Assembly: GCA_014338405.1 (NCBI GenBank)
Contig: JTDE01001491.1
Location: 34,761 to 98,760 of the forward strand
Direction: 5' to 3'
DNA from: Paragonimus skrjabini miyazakii
Taxonomy: Eukaryota; Platyhelminthes; Trematoda; Plagiorchiida; Troglotrematidae
DNA: 64,000 nucleotides
The translations under genes were made by a program, and so were the position numbers. This document shows, in pieces, positions 1 to 11,609 of this stretch. Each line of letters opens with the position of its first letter. Positions within the stretch are counted from its first letter, which is position 1. Under the pieces are notes generated by a model that did not search any database, was not told the DNA's origin, and saw only the letters and a list, made by a program, of their open reading frames with translations.

Positions 1-59
1 GTGATCTTCCGGACGGTATTTTTATCAATGCCCTTCTCAACACTGACTATCAAAAAATC

Positions 60-420
60 TGAAATGCTAGTGATCCAAGCACACTGCAGATTGATCTTGA
101 TGCGATTAAGCGCTGGTCAGACGATTGGAGTCTCTCCCTAAATTTATAGCAAATGTGCACACATATCATTAAATGAAGATTCTTGCAATGCCTTCTTGCT
201 TCACAGTGCTCTAAGCACAATAAACCTCACGGAGATCTATTCGAAGAAAACTCGAGGCAACTGGGTGTCGTATCGTCCAAATGTTTCCCATCCTTATGTT
301 AACGCGAATCGGAAGTCGTCATGACAACTTCAAACTCTTCAAACAAACTTTATCCATCGATTTACTCACCTTTCACAAGCGGACTTCACTGCAACAACCG
401 TTAGGTGGTTAAACGTGGGA
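60..420 (+). pseudogene. CR1/jockey-like LINE reverse transcriptase, C-terminal fragment
   Basis: From position 72 one frame reads DPSTLQIDLDAIKRW followed by SDDWSLSLNL, the pattern that follows the catalytic box in CR1/jockey-type reverse transcriptases (a line of leucines, then a W-S-D-x-W block). A stop codon follows at once, and later pieces need frame changes. The element is cut by the window edge, so its 5' part is not seen. This is a dead fragment; the family call rests on motif recognition only. Confidence 0.6.
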
Positions 421-484
421 GAACCTCAAGCACAATCGCACGACAGCCGCCAAAAAGAACGAATGTCAACGGAACCCCAGCTGA

Positions 485-790
485 CCTTCAGAATTCAAAC
501 ATACATGAGACTGGTTGAGCCGCGTTCTCAACGGCGATGGCTAAAACATTGTTGTCCTAATTAATGTAGCCTACAGTAATGAAGACGGCACGGATTCGTT
601 ATACGGCCACGAGTAAAACTTAGATACCTACGCCAACATACAAACTTTTATGTTAGCGGTTTATAGTAAATTTACATTCACAAGGTAATGCGAACGGGCA
701 CGGTGATACTAGTAAGACAACTCTCACGTCACAGGGAGTTTAGGATTTTGGGGACGTCGAAGGTGATCGCACTACAGTCGTCTAATCCAT
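485..790 (+). repeat. Dispersed repeat, copy 1 (pairs with 1840-2130)
   Basis: Aligned by eye with 1840-2130, it shares blocks such as CCTACGCCA, TTTACATTCA, AAGGT and GATTTTGG in the same order and orientation, with many substitutions. It follows the CR1-like fragment directly, so it may be the 3' untranslated part of that LINE. No convincing coding frame is seen. Confidence 0.6.
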
Positions 791-959
791 CTTTCGCGTA
801 TCATCACGCGATGGCCACAAAAAAGAGGTCCGCTATTTTTAGGCTGATAAAACTGACTTTTCCCGTCCGAACAGAAAAACGCTCCTAACTCTTTAAGGAG
901 GCTGTATATGACCGTTATTTGAGTACGCCAGTCAAGTCGTATTTACTAGCTTGTAGAAA

Positions 960-1250
960 AGTATATTGGTTTTGGAGCATGTTCGGAAGGCGTCTATTAA
1001 TCTGGTTACTGGCCTGCAGCATGTGGTTTATGAGTTGTGACTCGAAATTCTTGATCTGTACCCACTTGAATTTCGAAGACTTCGCAGCCATTTAGTCCTT
1101 ACACACTTCTTTAACATAGGACCCGTCGAGCAGTTCCTCTTCTTAATGGCTGATAACGGCCGACCGACTCACGACAAGAAGCCTTACAAGCTCCGTCCTC
1201 GAAGCTTCTTTAGACAGCATTTCTTTTCTTACGGTGTTATAAATCATTAG
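960..1250 (+). pseudogene. CR1-like LINE reverse transcriptase, extreme C-terminus
   Basis: One frame gives a run including LDLYPLEFRRLRSHLVLTH, followed by HDKKPYKLRPRS and FFRQHFFSYGVI. This matches the thumb and C-terminal region of CR1/jockey-type polymerases (the typical L-x-x-L-x-R-R-x-R-x-D-L block, then an H-x-x-K-L and F-F-x-x-R-V-I-N-W-N tail). It has an in-frame stop and no upstream palm motifs. It lies between the two copies of the 485/1840 repeat, so two nested or tandem relics are likely. Confidence 0.65.
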
Positions 1251-1839
1251 AACGTTGCTAGATTCTTATATACTTAAAACCCCGCTATGTTTGTAACCCT
1301 ACTCTGTTCTTAATACTTACTGTGCTCCCCAATGGCGGTGCTACACCATGTCTTAATTATTGTCTTTCAGATCAGCACACGTCTGCTGGATGTTGAAACA
1401 GATAAGCTCACCGAAACCGAGGTTGGGCCTCCAATCTCGAACCCGTGTATTAATTGTTGAAGATTCCGGGTTTTAGAACCTAATTAAACTGTTTAACCTG
1501 TCCTTGAAGCAAAATACCCAACTGATATTTGTCAAAACTAACTGATTTGTTAATTGATTGAAAAGTTTCAGAGGGTGTGTGAATTTAGATTAACGCTCTT
1601 GTTTCCATTCTTTGTGTCCGTCTGGTGGTACTTTGGTGTATCGCGTTGCTATTTCCCCTGCTGAGGGATTTGCGTGCCCGGAATGCCAACGTGGTCCGAA
1701 GCTCGTGCTGAGAAGACGGGCGAATTTGCAAGCAAATTCAGTAAATGCAAGTTAAGATTTCAGAGGTGCAAAAGTGATAAAACCTCTGGTGCAGCCGCAC
1801 CCCAGCCGTCAATAAAAACTTGTGTTCACAGGAATTTCC

Positions 1840-2130
1840 GTCGATGTTGAGAATCCAAACAAGTATTGGAATGGTTGGGTGTCACTCCCAACGATAGGAA
1901 CTAAAGTATTGTTATCCTGGAGGATGTGACCTACAACATTGTAGATGACATACTTATTTTACGGCCATTAGTGAAACGGCGACACCTACGCCAGCGCACA
2001 AACTTTAGTATTATTAGTTTGCAGTACGTTTACATTCAAAAGGTAGCATAGGTACGACGGTACTGTCGAGGCACTTCTCGTGTCTCAGGAGGTTTAAGAT
2101 TTTGGAGAGGTCGAAGGTGACTTCACTACC
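1840..2130 (+). repeat. Dispersed repeat, copy 2 (pairs with 485-790)
   Basis: Second copy of the repeat at 485-790, in the same orientation and about 1.35 kb downstream. It again lies after a CR1-like C-terminus (960-1250), which supports the idea that the unit is a LINE 3' end. The stretch 1250-1840 between them holds no gene that I can recognise. Confidence 0.6.
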
Positions 2131-2595
2131 TCACATTCCCCACTGGAATGATGACTACTATCGGTGGCCTTCTAACTATAAATTTTAACCCTCGGCAACC
2201 GATGCTGTCCTACTGGTCATCAGCGCGGGATCAGCCCTATCTGAAAACTCCTCCTGAGGACGTGACAGGAGGTGTGATATATACATTACGCAGGCACAGT
2301 GTTGTGGGGTCTAAGGTTGTTCTCCGGGTACTACTGTGCGTCGCGTAATAACTGTAAACAAGGAACGGTGGAACACCTGGTTTTTAGGGGGAAAAGTAGA
2401 TATTCACCTTAACGCTAGCATCCTGCAGCGCCTGATGGTATTTGCAGTTAGCTTTTTATGTACTCCATACATCCTAAATAAACTCGGCATATCTAAGATA
2501 AACTCTTACTTCCTTTTCCACACATGTGTGACATACACATAAAATCGAATTATTGACTGTTCAATGGACGATAAATAGAAAATAGATCACTCAAC

Positions 2596-3853
2596 TTAGT
2601 GAGATGGAAAATGAACACGCCTTCTTGAGTGGGTCTTGCGTGGAAGAGAGAGTTTGTCGGGAACAGATACTGGAGGCAAAGCTGAAAGTGATTTGGTGTT
2701 TGGCGTTGCTGAAGGCTGCTCAATTAATATTTGTTTTGTCCCACCGAAGGGTGAGCCAGTGAAGGCATGTATGAGGCTACCGATCAAAACGGAGGTGTTT
2801 TCTAATCCTGACAAATAAGTTTCCACAGATCGTTCGGTGATACGAGAAGGTTCTTTGTACGGTTGTTGCAGCGGCTTCTTGACAGAGTCCGTTCGCAGAA
2901 ACACGAACTCAGGTGTTGAGTTCTTCAGAAACATAAGATGGGTTGTTGAGCACGTATTGCGCTCGGTTGTAGCGGCCGCATGTAATCCTCCGTTCTGCTG
3001 GCGTAGTCCTGCGTGTTGACAACGGCTTTACTTGTCGGTTGGAAAAAGTCAGCTAACAGGCCAAGAGGGCGGTCATAGGTTGGTCACTCTGGGGACGTAC
3101 TATCCCCGTTGACGTAGCTACGAATACTAAGTAGTACTGACAGTAAAGCTTTCATTCAGATCATTCGCTTATGGATGATATGCTGTGGTGCGTGCTTGAT
3201 GCACGCCTGATAGCTTGATCAGTTAGGAAAACAACGTTGTTCCCAATTTTGTACCGCGACCAGCAGTAGTCGTCGATGGGTAAGAGAAACGTGTAACCAG
3301 CTGCTCAATAAAACCGCAGGCAACCGATTGTGTTGTTGAATTTGTTAGCAGTATGGCTTCTGCTCGGCGGGTGAATCGGTCAATAAGCGTGAAGAGGTAA
3401 GTGTAGTCCCAATAAGATGGGAGTGGTCCAACGGGGTTCTGATGATCATGTTCAGAACGTTCGTCGAGAGTTTAGATGGATTCCAGCGGGCTGTTCGCAT
3501 ATCGATTAGTCTTGGGCCAACTGTCGCACGTCAAGATTCATATTAGGCCAGACAAGTCGATCCGCAATCAGTCCTGGGCGTGGCAGGTTGTGCAGCGTCT
3601 CTAAGAATGCTCTTCGCAAAGAGTGTGGTGCGGTAGACTTGGAATATCCCAATGGGTTCTCACACACATTGATACAATTTGAAAGTGTCAGTGGCACTGT
3701 AACGACACACAGGTTGGTGTGTTCCAAATCATCCGTGAATGTGCCATCGGACTGTTGCAGCGCAGCTATATTGAAGATGCAGAAGTCATATGAAACTGCT
3801 GAACTGAAGCCTCTAGTCTGTATAAGATGTTTTGTTCTCCTGTGAACCTCCAC
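2596..3853 (-). pseudogene. Gypsy (Ty3-type) LTR retrotransposon integrase region, broken
   Basis: Read on the minus strand from 3853. A zinc-binding-like block comes first (LHNLPRPGLIADRLVWP), then remnants of the integrase core including RTTAYHP, and finally a C-terminal block with FLRTDSVKKPLQQPY. The frame ends in SRRRVHFPSH, the usual closing motif of flatworm Gypsy pol polyproteins. Several stops and frame changes separate these blocks, so no protein can be made. The order is correct for one degraded copy whose pol end is at 2596. I could not define an LTR with confidence in 2130-2596. Confidence 0.75.
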
Positions 3854-4164
3854 AGATTGGAGTAATATCGTCTGAATACACTATGTCCCGAAGCCCGCGA
3901 GCAGTTCCACACCATCATGTTTGCAGTCTGTCAATGTTCACTTCAGGATCTTGTTTACGGCAAACTTGATTAGGAAAGAGGGAAGCTGTACAACCCAATT
4001 GCACCCCATCTTAGGTGTTTTCAGACCTAAATCGGCCCAAGATTTTGTAGTAAATTGCTTTCATGATGTTTACTAACTTTCCTAGCATAACCTTCAGTGA
4101 TAGACAGCCTCAGAGTGCATCTCTGTTAACTAAGTTGAAGGCCTTCTCTAGTATTCAAAAAAAG

Positions 4165-4330
4165 CTGTTTGCTTTCTATATCAGTAGTGTGAGGACGTGG
4201 TCAATGCGGTTGCGGCCAAGGTGAGACCCAGGTTGCTCCTCACGGATGTGGTGTTCGTACATTTTGCTTAGTCTACAAATTACTGCGACTGTAGGCCATT
4301 TCCACGCAGCATAATCCCCTTCGATTTGTG
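4165..4330 (-). pseudogene. RTE-like reverse transcriptase scrap
   Basis: The minus-strand frame contains YEHHIREEQPGSHLGRNRID, close to the I-R-E-E-Q-A-G-F-R-P-G-R-x-x-x-D block before motif A in RTE-type reverse transcriptases. The same open frame extends upstream to 4610, but I recognise nothing there. It is an isolated fragment between the Gypsy relic and the Penelope-like element. Confidence 0.5.
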
Positions 4331-4689
4331 TACAAAATAAATGAACCGTTTTTAAAAATGGGAGTTGTATTCGCCGAACCCCATCATTTGGAACGACTTC
4401 ACCGACCAAGAGTTCCCAAGACAACCGTCGTCTTTGACTAACTTGAACAGTCAAAAGACGAACACTGGTAGATGCTGACGTTTCGTATTGGCTCACCAGT
4501 ACCAAGTAACCAATAACACGTAAAACTTCCAATTTAACGTCTTCAGCATTTGGGGGCATGAACCTGGCGGTTGCTCGTTGCCTCAGCTGTACGGTTTTCC
4601 CAAGACTCATAAGTAGAGTATACCACTTCGACCGATATTATCCATGTGTAGTCCACCTCAGCATAAACTGGTTAGGTAGTTGGTCAAAA

Positions 4690-5765
4690 TTTTAAAGCCC
4701 ACCATTCAGAGGTTTGACACACGTAGTTTCAAGGACTCGCATGGACTTGCGGATGAGTTGGATCGAATCAATATCAAGAATAAACATGTGCTCTATAGAT
4801 GTGCAATCACCCTTTAACATTGTCCCCCTAAGAGAAACTGTTGGCTTCGTGTGTGAATGGACTGTTGCAGAAAATACCCCTATACTCATCTCAACAGTTT
4901 ATTTGCGAACTTTACTTTTACTGTGTACAAAGAATGTCATTTCCTATTTCCAAAACACACCGTGCAGACAGATCGATGGAGTAGCGATGGTAGTCCATTA
5001 GGCCCCATTATAACGGTAGGAGGACAACTCGGTGATATAATTTCACAACTGCCATATTACAGACGGTATGTAAACGATACCGTGGTCTTTTCCGAAAATC
5101 GGGAGCCGTCAGAATAATTTGTCCTGCGGCTTAACGGCGTTCATCCTACCTCAAGGTGACGTGAACCAAAGGCTGATGATACCCTGCCTCATCTGGTCGT
5201 ACTCAACACACGAAGGACCGACGGATCAGTAATGCGCAACACTTTTAGGAAATCAGTATGGTCTGGTCAATATATACATTTCACCAGTTTCAATCCGGTG
5301 AAACATAAGCGGGATGTTCGCTAGAGCATACCTCATTTACACATCCGACTGCTTTGACCAAGAACTAAAAACGCGTAGGACGACTATGGAGAATAATGAG
5401 TATCCCCAGAAGTTTTATTTAGCATCACAGCGAATGGAAGTCTTCAAGAAATTAGTATTTATTGAGCTATCTTTCAAAGGGGATATCGCGACGTTGCAGA
5501 CAATCCAACTGATTGTCTCTTCGTTGAAACGGGCCTACTATGCCGCCGAATGGAGGGTCCGTAATCAGATTGGCAAGTTACCTGTGCTCACGAGTAAAGG
5601 AGATCAACCTATTCGCGCCAAACCACACTGTATACCAATTCTCATCTAACTGCGGGGAAAGTCACATAGACAGAACCGATAGGTCATTGATTTCAAGAAT
5701 GAACGCACATGTATCTAAGTGTATGATTAACATGGTGTTTGTTGTTCTCTGACTCCAAGAAAACT
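4690..5765 (+). pseudogene. Penelope-like element: reverse transcriptase, linker and GIY-YIG remnant
   Basis: In order along the plus strand: an N-terminal RT block (SPPFRGLTHVVS), SIDVQSPFNIVPLRETV (motif A), IDGVA then GSPLGP (motif B), and YRRYVNDTVVF (motif C). A linker follows (FIELSFKGDIATLQTIQ), then a GIY-YIG-like block (HTVYQFSSNCGESHIDRTDR) at about 5630-5700. In motif C the second catalytic position reads V-N-D instead of V-D-D, so the polymerase would be inactive. At least two frameshifts and several stops are present. The architecture is that of endonuclease-bearing Penelope-like elements. The end of the element beyond about 5765 is unclear. Confidence 0.8.
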
Positions 5766-5999
5766 GCAGTCAACGCAACCAGCCGCCGTACGCTTTGTTT
5801 CTGGATTTCACTATGGTGTTTTATCCCGTGGGCTTCGAAACAGTATGGATAGTGTTCGGTATGTTTGTATGTTCAGGTAAGTTAGTCAGTTTATCTAAAA
5901 TGTTATATATGGGTATGAAGACAAAGGTATGGTCGGACAGATCAAACTTTAATGATTTCGAAGTCGTTTCTAGCATAAAGTAGGACTGTGTCTTAGCCT

Positions 6000-6600
6000 C
6001 AATTCAGTCTAGCTTATGTTTGACTGCAGCGCTGACAATCACCCTTCGGAACTCGGAGGACTGTTTAATTATAATACCATGCGGATAATCGCCTGCTGAC
6101 TATTCGGCGTCTCAGTGCTCCAAGCCTCTGCTGATTGACTCCTCTGTTACTATTCACAAATGTTGGTGCTTTATTTGTTCACAATGAAGGCGAACTACAC
6201 TGGGTGATCACGGCTTTCGCGTCTACAGCAGCCAAGCTCGGTTTGGATATTACCACAAGCAAAGCTTCTTTTCCTTTCAGCCTTCTCCAGGCGGAGATGC
6301 TGTATCAAGCCTGTGTACTCCGCATCACTAGAGACATTGTGGATATTTGCGCAGACTTCTGCTTCTTAGGTAAAAATCTATCTGAATTGGTGATTACGTG
6401 CTTTTATGTTGAAGGCCATTGCTGCCTTTGGACTTCTTGGAAGACGTGTCTGAAAGATCTACCATCTAACGGTGAAAATGAAGCTCCTTGTTTATCGCGC
6501 AGTGGTGCTCTCTTCGCTGTTCTGTGGCAGAGAGACACAAACGTTGTATAAACGGAATGTGCAGTAGCCGACCGCCTCCTAACCCTATATCTGAGGTATG
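6000..6600 (+). pseudogene. RTE (BovB-like subgroup) reverse transcriptase fragment
   Basis: Frames show GGLFNYNTMR, then LFVHNEGELHWVITAFAS and AAKLGLDITTSK. Later comes LVYRAVVLSSLF followed by an R-E-T-Q-T-L-Y block. These match, in order, the region after the palm and the L-L-Y-G-S-E-x-W-T block of the RTE group that also occurs in vertebrates and molluscs. Stops and frame changes are frequent. It belongs to a different subgroup from the flatworm RTE at 6628-7740, which is inserted next to it in the opposite orientation. Confidence 0.7.
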
Positions 6601-6627
6601 TACTAGATATTCGGTGGTCACATTTCA

Positions 6628-7740
6628 TCATCATAACACTTGTGAGCCTGACCAGAAGGTACTGTGGCTCTTGCCTCCACTTACCTCAACAGTGACGTGA
6701 AATATCTTCGGAAAAGAAACATCGCTGAAAAGATCATAGAGTACTAGTACCAAAAATAATGGCAATAGTAGAAAACTAAGTGGAACAACTAGAAGTGGTA
6801 TGTATACGGGTACGTCATTGACTGAGGCACACTGCCATCTCGAGTACCGTTTCCAACCAGCGATTTGAGTAAGCATGAGAACCCCAGCCAGGCAGACAAC
6901 ACCTACCCACTTTGCTCAATGGAGCAGTCAAGGTCTTCATATTTCGTGACCACGTCGTGGTTATTTGACCACTACGCGGTTTCACCCATCTGTTGGTGGT
7001 CTCAGTCTATAATGCCCAGTAAGGTAAACACTCCGCTAGCATGCAGGGTACATGGCCCAACCATCGTAAGCCGTGCAACGCGATTAGTTGATCAATTGAC
7101 TGCGCATCTCGAGCGTTCCGGAATACGCGCCAGCGAACGGCTGTGTTGTTCATGCGATCAGTCCATTTAATATGGGCTAATTGGTGGAGACAAAGATGAT
7201 CTAACACAGCAAGTTGGTTGACATTTTCGTTAGGAACGGGCCATGTTTCCGAACCAAAGAGCAAACGCGAACGTACACAGGTATTATATACCTTTTCTTC
7301 AAGCGACAACCGAACGTCATTTCGACGCCATAGATGAAGCAGGCTAACAAAGGCAACCCATGCTTTTGCTGTCCTCGCTAATATCTCATCAGCAATATTA
7401 CAAGCTAACGAGATACTGCTTCCTAAGTATGTGAAACTGTCCACAATCCCAAATGGATTATCTGCAGTGAAGAAGGTGAGAGTGGAAATGCCCCAGTCTT
7501 GAAACAACACTGCACTTTGGAGGTGCAAAGCGTATCCTGTACAAACCAGTCCGGTCACTCATCTTGTCCAACACAGCCTGCATGTTTTCAGCAGAGGGGC
7601 TGAGTAGGATAATATCATCCACATACTCTAAGTCGGTCAACTCAGCACCAGAAAAAAGCCAAACACCAAGTTCCCTCTATTCGTCAAGTGCACCTTCCAG
7701 AATGTCTTCTGTGACAAAATTGAACAGGAAGGCCGAGATC
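6628..7740 (-). pseudogene. Flatworm RTE LINE, RT C-terminal half with 3' end
   Basis: On the minus strand the copy begins near 7740 (FLFNFVTEDIL), passes through LEYVDDIILLSPSAENMQ (catalytic Y-V-D-D intact), VDSFTYLGSSIS, HLWRRNDVRLSL, LLFGSETWPVP and LHGLRWLGHV. A long 3' untranslated part follows. It ends in a short CATCATCAT tract at about 6630 (ATG repeats on the element's own strand). Internal stops and a frameshift near 7500 make it dead. It is a close relative of the plus-strand copy at 45400-46508: coding order and 3' part correspond. Confidence 0.8.
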
Positions 7741-7829
7741 GGGTACCACATTTACTTTGCTTCCTCATCTTATGCTAACTGCATTATCGCCTCAGCGCAT
7801 ACACTTGTACCTTCTAATTAGTTTTTTTT

Positions 7830-9600
7830 GTCATCTCAGTCTGATTTATTGACTCTGAATTGGCCTAGTTTCTATCATTGAACAGTCTCTAACTTTCATT
7901 TATGGGAGTTAGGGATTTCGGTTGGCTAACCAGCCTTCCACGTGACGTTAATTGCAAGTTAAGCGGTGTTTGAATGAGCTAAACCACCGCTGATACAGTC
8001 TGTTGGCTTCGGTCACTATGATGACCATGTTGCTCCTTGTCGACGTTTGTCGTAAAACACTAACAGTTCTTTCGGGATGCAATTTGTTATCGTACAAAAT
8101 ATGACCACATTAGGATATGACACTAATCCACGAGCCAGTTTCGATTTTTATATGTAACTTGTTTCTTTCCTTTTCTAGATTTGATAAACTGACGTAAACC
8201 GGGGTAACTCTCCGTACAAGTACCACCTCCTTGATCTCTCACTGTCGCTGGGGATTTTACCGTTTCATTCATAGATTATGGTGTCCGTCCCTGGGCTAAA
8301 GGTCACTGTGGATTTGAGCAATATGGATCATGACGGTTTGGATGCTTCTTTCCCAACTGCAACACTGAATCCAACAAGTCCTGAACCACAGACGATCTAT
8401 TGTGCTTGTCAAGTGAGCGATTTTTGAACTCTGTTCTATTCTTCATCCTGATGATTTGCTGACAGCAATGATTTTAACATTAGTTATAGCTCGAAGATTG
8501 GATTAGCGTGAGTAATTAATTGATTACACGTTTGATATTGTTGACTCCGAGTTTTTTCTCTTGAATGGCACTAAATCTGGCTTCTGATTCATATCCCTAG
8601 GATCAAGTTTGTCATGCTCCTGACGATAATTTTTATGCCGTTGTCGATGCTTAATGGGGTTTTATCGACCTCGAATTAATTGAATAAGTAATTAACTAGC
8701 ACCCATTCTCAGTCATGAACACTTCCTTATCTTGACCTAAAGTTTGTTACTCGAAATACAGCTCGTAGAGCAAGGGACTTGAAAGACACTGGCATACCAT
8801 GTTGTGAGAATAAGTGAACCGGAATTTGCTAAGTGGTTCCTTAAGTACAAGTCGATTATCAACGTATTCTTTACACTATTTTTGTACAACAAAGACAATC
8901 GGAGAAACGAAAATGTTTATGGGTGCTAGGTGGCTGAACTCCATCCGGTTCACTTCAAGTGTACCGGTAAACATTTCTCATCTGAAGCTGAAACCTTGAA
9001 CGTTCGTATGGAGACTGCAGCAGTCACCCAACTGTGTGCCAGGCCCAAATTGTCAGAAGTCAGTCAAAATACCTTTATTGGCTGAATCACACATACATCG
9101 ATTAAGCAGAACAGAATACGACATTTCCTACTATGTTTGTTGAAAACCGTCATGAAGAGGGAGATATTGATATGATCTGACCGCGTACTCATCTTGGGGA
9201 TCTATTAAGCCAGACTAAACAATGTGATAATCATATTTACATGACCACTCATACTATTGTATAACATACACGTTGGTTTTTGAGTAGTGTGGTGCGTGCG
9301 TTCGTGAACTAAAGAGCATATCTCAAAGCCAGGAAGACGAGAGACAGGAAGCAACCGTTGGAACCTTGTGTGTCCATTTGGGACGTATCATCAAAGCTGT
9401 TCATTGGGTGAGGACGCACGTTTGTCTTGCAAATTATTGTACGCGTTCGTTGTTCTGCTTTCACGTAACTTGTAAGGGATTTCGTGCAATAAATAACCTC
9501 CCATGCCAAGCGTCTTTTGAGGCTGCAGCAATACTAAGAAGTCAACTGGTCAAAGTCTTCTGGTTCGTTAGATTGGCTTTTGGAGAATAACTGGCTTATT
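7830..9600. other. No gene recognised
   Basis: Apart from short chance open frames (for example 8814-8999 and 9366-9590) I see no conserved motif, splice-consistent exon or repeat pair. It lies upstream of the first identified NCBP3 exon and could hold untranslated exons that cannot be seen by eye. Confidence 0.5.
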
Positions 9601-9639
9601 TTCTGGGGATAAACGATATTTGTTCTGGTGCACTGCTAC

Positions 9640-9900
9640 CCACCTGATCATCATCATCATCACAGACAGCAATACATCAGTGGTTCACACTGATGCTTAA
9701 CTGCCACACAACCATGAAGAAGAAGAAACAAACCCTGTTTAGGAAGAGAGAAGAAAAAAGAGGGAGGGGAGGGGACCTAACCACTAAAAAAGAGCTACGT
9801 CTACATTCAAACATACAACATCAAGGCGCCTACACCTTGCAAACGAACAACCGAGCTGTAAGTGAAAGTAAGGCGTCATCACCTACCTGATGGCTTGAGT
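9640..9900 (-). mobile_element. RTE LINE 3' untranslated end
   Basis: It aligns with 12420-12640 (other strand) and 32500-32760 (same strand). Shared blocks include GCCTACACCTTGCA, a purine-rich run (GAAGAAGAAG and GAGAGAAGAAAAAAG) and CACACAACCATGAAGA. Position 9649-9661 is a CAT repeat, the expected simple-repeat tail of an RTE element read on the minus strand. No coding part of this copy remains. Confidence 0.7.
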
Positions 9901-10499
9901 TATAATTACCTCAATCAAAAGATTCGGCTAAGAATTTTAATTATTCTCCTGGCTTCATAACAGTCCGTCAGTCCGCACAACTATGATTACCTGCTAGTGT
10001 TAGTTCTACACTACATCGGCCGTTTCATGCTATAAACCGAGGCACTCTGTCTGTTGCATCCAGTGAGGTGTATAGGCGAAAATATATTACCGTTCACTTC
10101 TCCTTTGCATTACGACTCTTAGGCCATGTGATTTTCATTCTTAGTAATCATTCTACAACTACTGTAACATCTACTCATCGTAACACTGTTCCAATAAGTC
10201 TGTCACTACCTAATTCCCTAACTTCTATCGTCCCCAACTGAGACGATGGTTGCAAGTTCCCACAACTGCTTTTAGCGTTCACACTCTAAGTAGTGCCGTA
10301 GACTCACCAAAAGTCGACCCCGTTACGTTTTAGAAGCTATAATCCTGGATTGTAGTTCACATATTCCACTTATGACACCCGAGCTCTTTGTCTGATGCTG
10401 GATGTACATTTCAGGCGGCCTCATAGCTGCTGCCATCAGTCAGGCTTCAATAGGCATAGTCCTCACCACCAGGATCACACCCTCACTGGTAGGTCGAAT

Positions 10500-10885
10500 T
10501 CCTACTAGCTGTAGTCCGTATGTCATCCACTCTTTTAAAATCATCTCTAAATGCCAAAATTGAAAAATGTTTCATTGTATCTGCTTATGTTCCAACTACC
10601 TGCAGCGATAACGCTGTCAAGGACGCCTTTTGCTCAGATTCAGCCTCTCTGACTAAGTTTACACATAGTTCTCACGCAGCCTTCTTGACAGGAAATGTAA
10701 GTGGCCAGATTGGCCGACTGAACTGTGCCTAGCCTCGTTTAGGCTGTTGTTTCGGGCTAGCATTACATTTTCTGATTAACGGTGAAATGTTTTGCATTTA
10801 TGATGAGTTCGGACACAAACGTTGGGCCGATAAATGTCGATGTTTGCTGCATTTCAGAGACTAGAATCCAGGACAGTAGTTAACG
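10500..10885 (+). pseudogene. RTE LINE endonuclease domain scraps
   Basis: At 10520-10730 a frame reads FIVSAYVPTTCSDNAVKDAF, the middle of the APE-type endonuclease of RTE elements (S-A-Y-A-P motif). At 10833-10880 a second frame reads VDVCCISETRIQDSS, the catalytic E-T-R block that normally lies before S-A-Y-A-P. The order is therefore inverted relative to one element, so these are parts of two copies or a rearranged copy. Confidence 0.65.
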
Positions 10886-11511
10886 TATGGAATTAACAGC
10901 ATACACTGTGTGTTGGGGAAGTCTCCGAGACTCAAAACATTATTGTTTTAATTGCATTTCAAATTCCGCGCGGATATCTCATTCTCCGCTTTTCACGAAC
11001 GTTCTCAACCTTTCGTTACTATTAATAACTACCCACCTACATTCTTCCTTTCTGATTGGTGATTCGTTGTATTCCTTTTACTTCTGATTGGCACAATTTT
11101 GACTTCACTTTCTTGCTGGTCACAATCCCTATAAATATGAACGAGCTTGCGAACGTCTGATCTTCGGACTGAGCGACATAGTAAAGCTCTGTTTGGAGGC
11201 TAGTCTCCTTGTCTTCATGCGTTAGCCTTGAGTTGTTAGGAAGTTCCGGATCAACCGCGTATAATGCTGTTGTTCGTTATCCGTTGTTCAGAAATCTTTT
11301 CGTTGTATATGCTTATGCTGTAGTGTGGTCGTTGTCAAAGACGTCATTTATTCGAATCTGCCCATTCTCCCTCGGTCATCACATGGTTCTGATACAGTCA
11401 TTCTGGCCAGAGATACGAGCGTCCAAATTGACTGCAGGTTTGGGGTAGCATCACAGTGGTGAGTGACCGTTGTAACTGTGCGCTAAGTATAAGCTACTTT
11501 TAGCCAGCATT

Positions 11512-11570
11512 AGTTTTAGACATCTCGCACGGTATTGCTTTACATATTGCTCCCTTCTCTGAATCAGACT
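11512..11570. repeat. Short repeat, copy 1 (pairs with 13274-13332)
   Basis: Sequence around TTTTAGACATCTCGCA and GGTATTGCTTTACATATTGC is repeated at 13274-13332 with few changes, in the same orientation. Both copies lie before RTE fragments. They probably belong to an element whose limits I cannot define. Confidence 0.6.
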
Positions 11571-11609
11571 TTGTCAGGTAGACCACATAGCTGTTAAGTA
11601 TAGGTGGCG

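Noticed and set aside
7383..7395. CTGATGAG on the minus strand (also at 45771 on the plus strand)
   Set aside because: It encodes the A-D-E part of the N-I-A-D-E-I block in RTE polymerase. No GAAA or pairing flanks follow.
10855..10880. TCCAGGACAG / CTGTCCTGGATTC similar to the schistosome satellite hammerhead (also at 33700 and 35020)
   Set aside because: At 10855 and 33700 it encodes the E-T-R-I-Q-D-S-S block of RTE endonuclease, and at 35020 it lies at the start of a gag relic. No CTGATGAG or GAAA core is near.
11120..11230. LTR promoter with CTATAAATATGAACGAGC
   Set aside because: The TATA-like context resembles a Gypsy LTR, but no second LTR, TG...CA ends or target-site duplication could be found.
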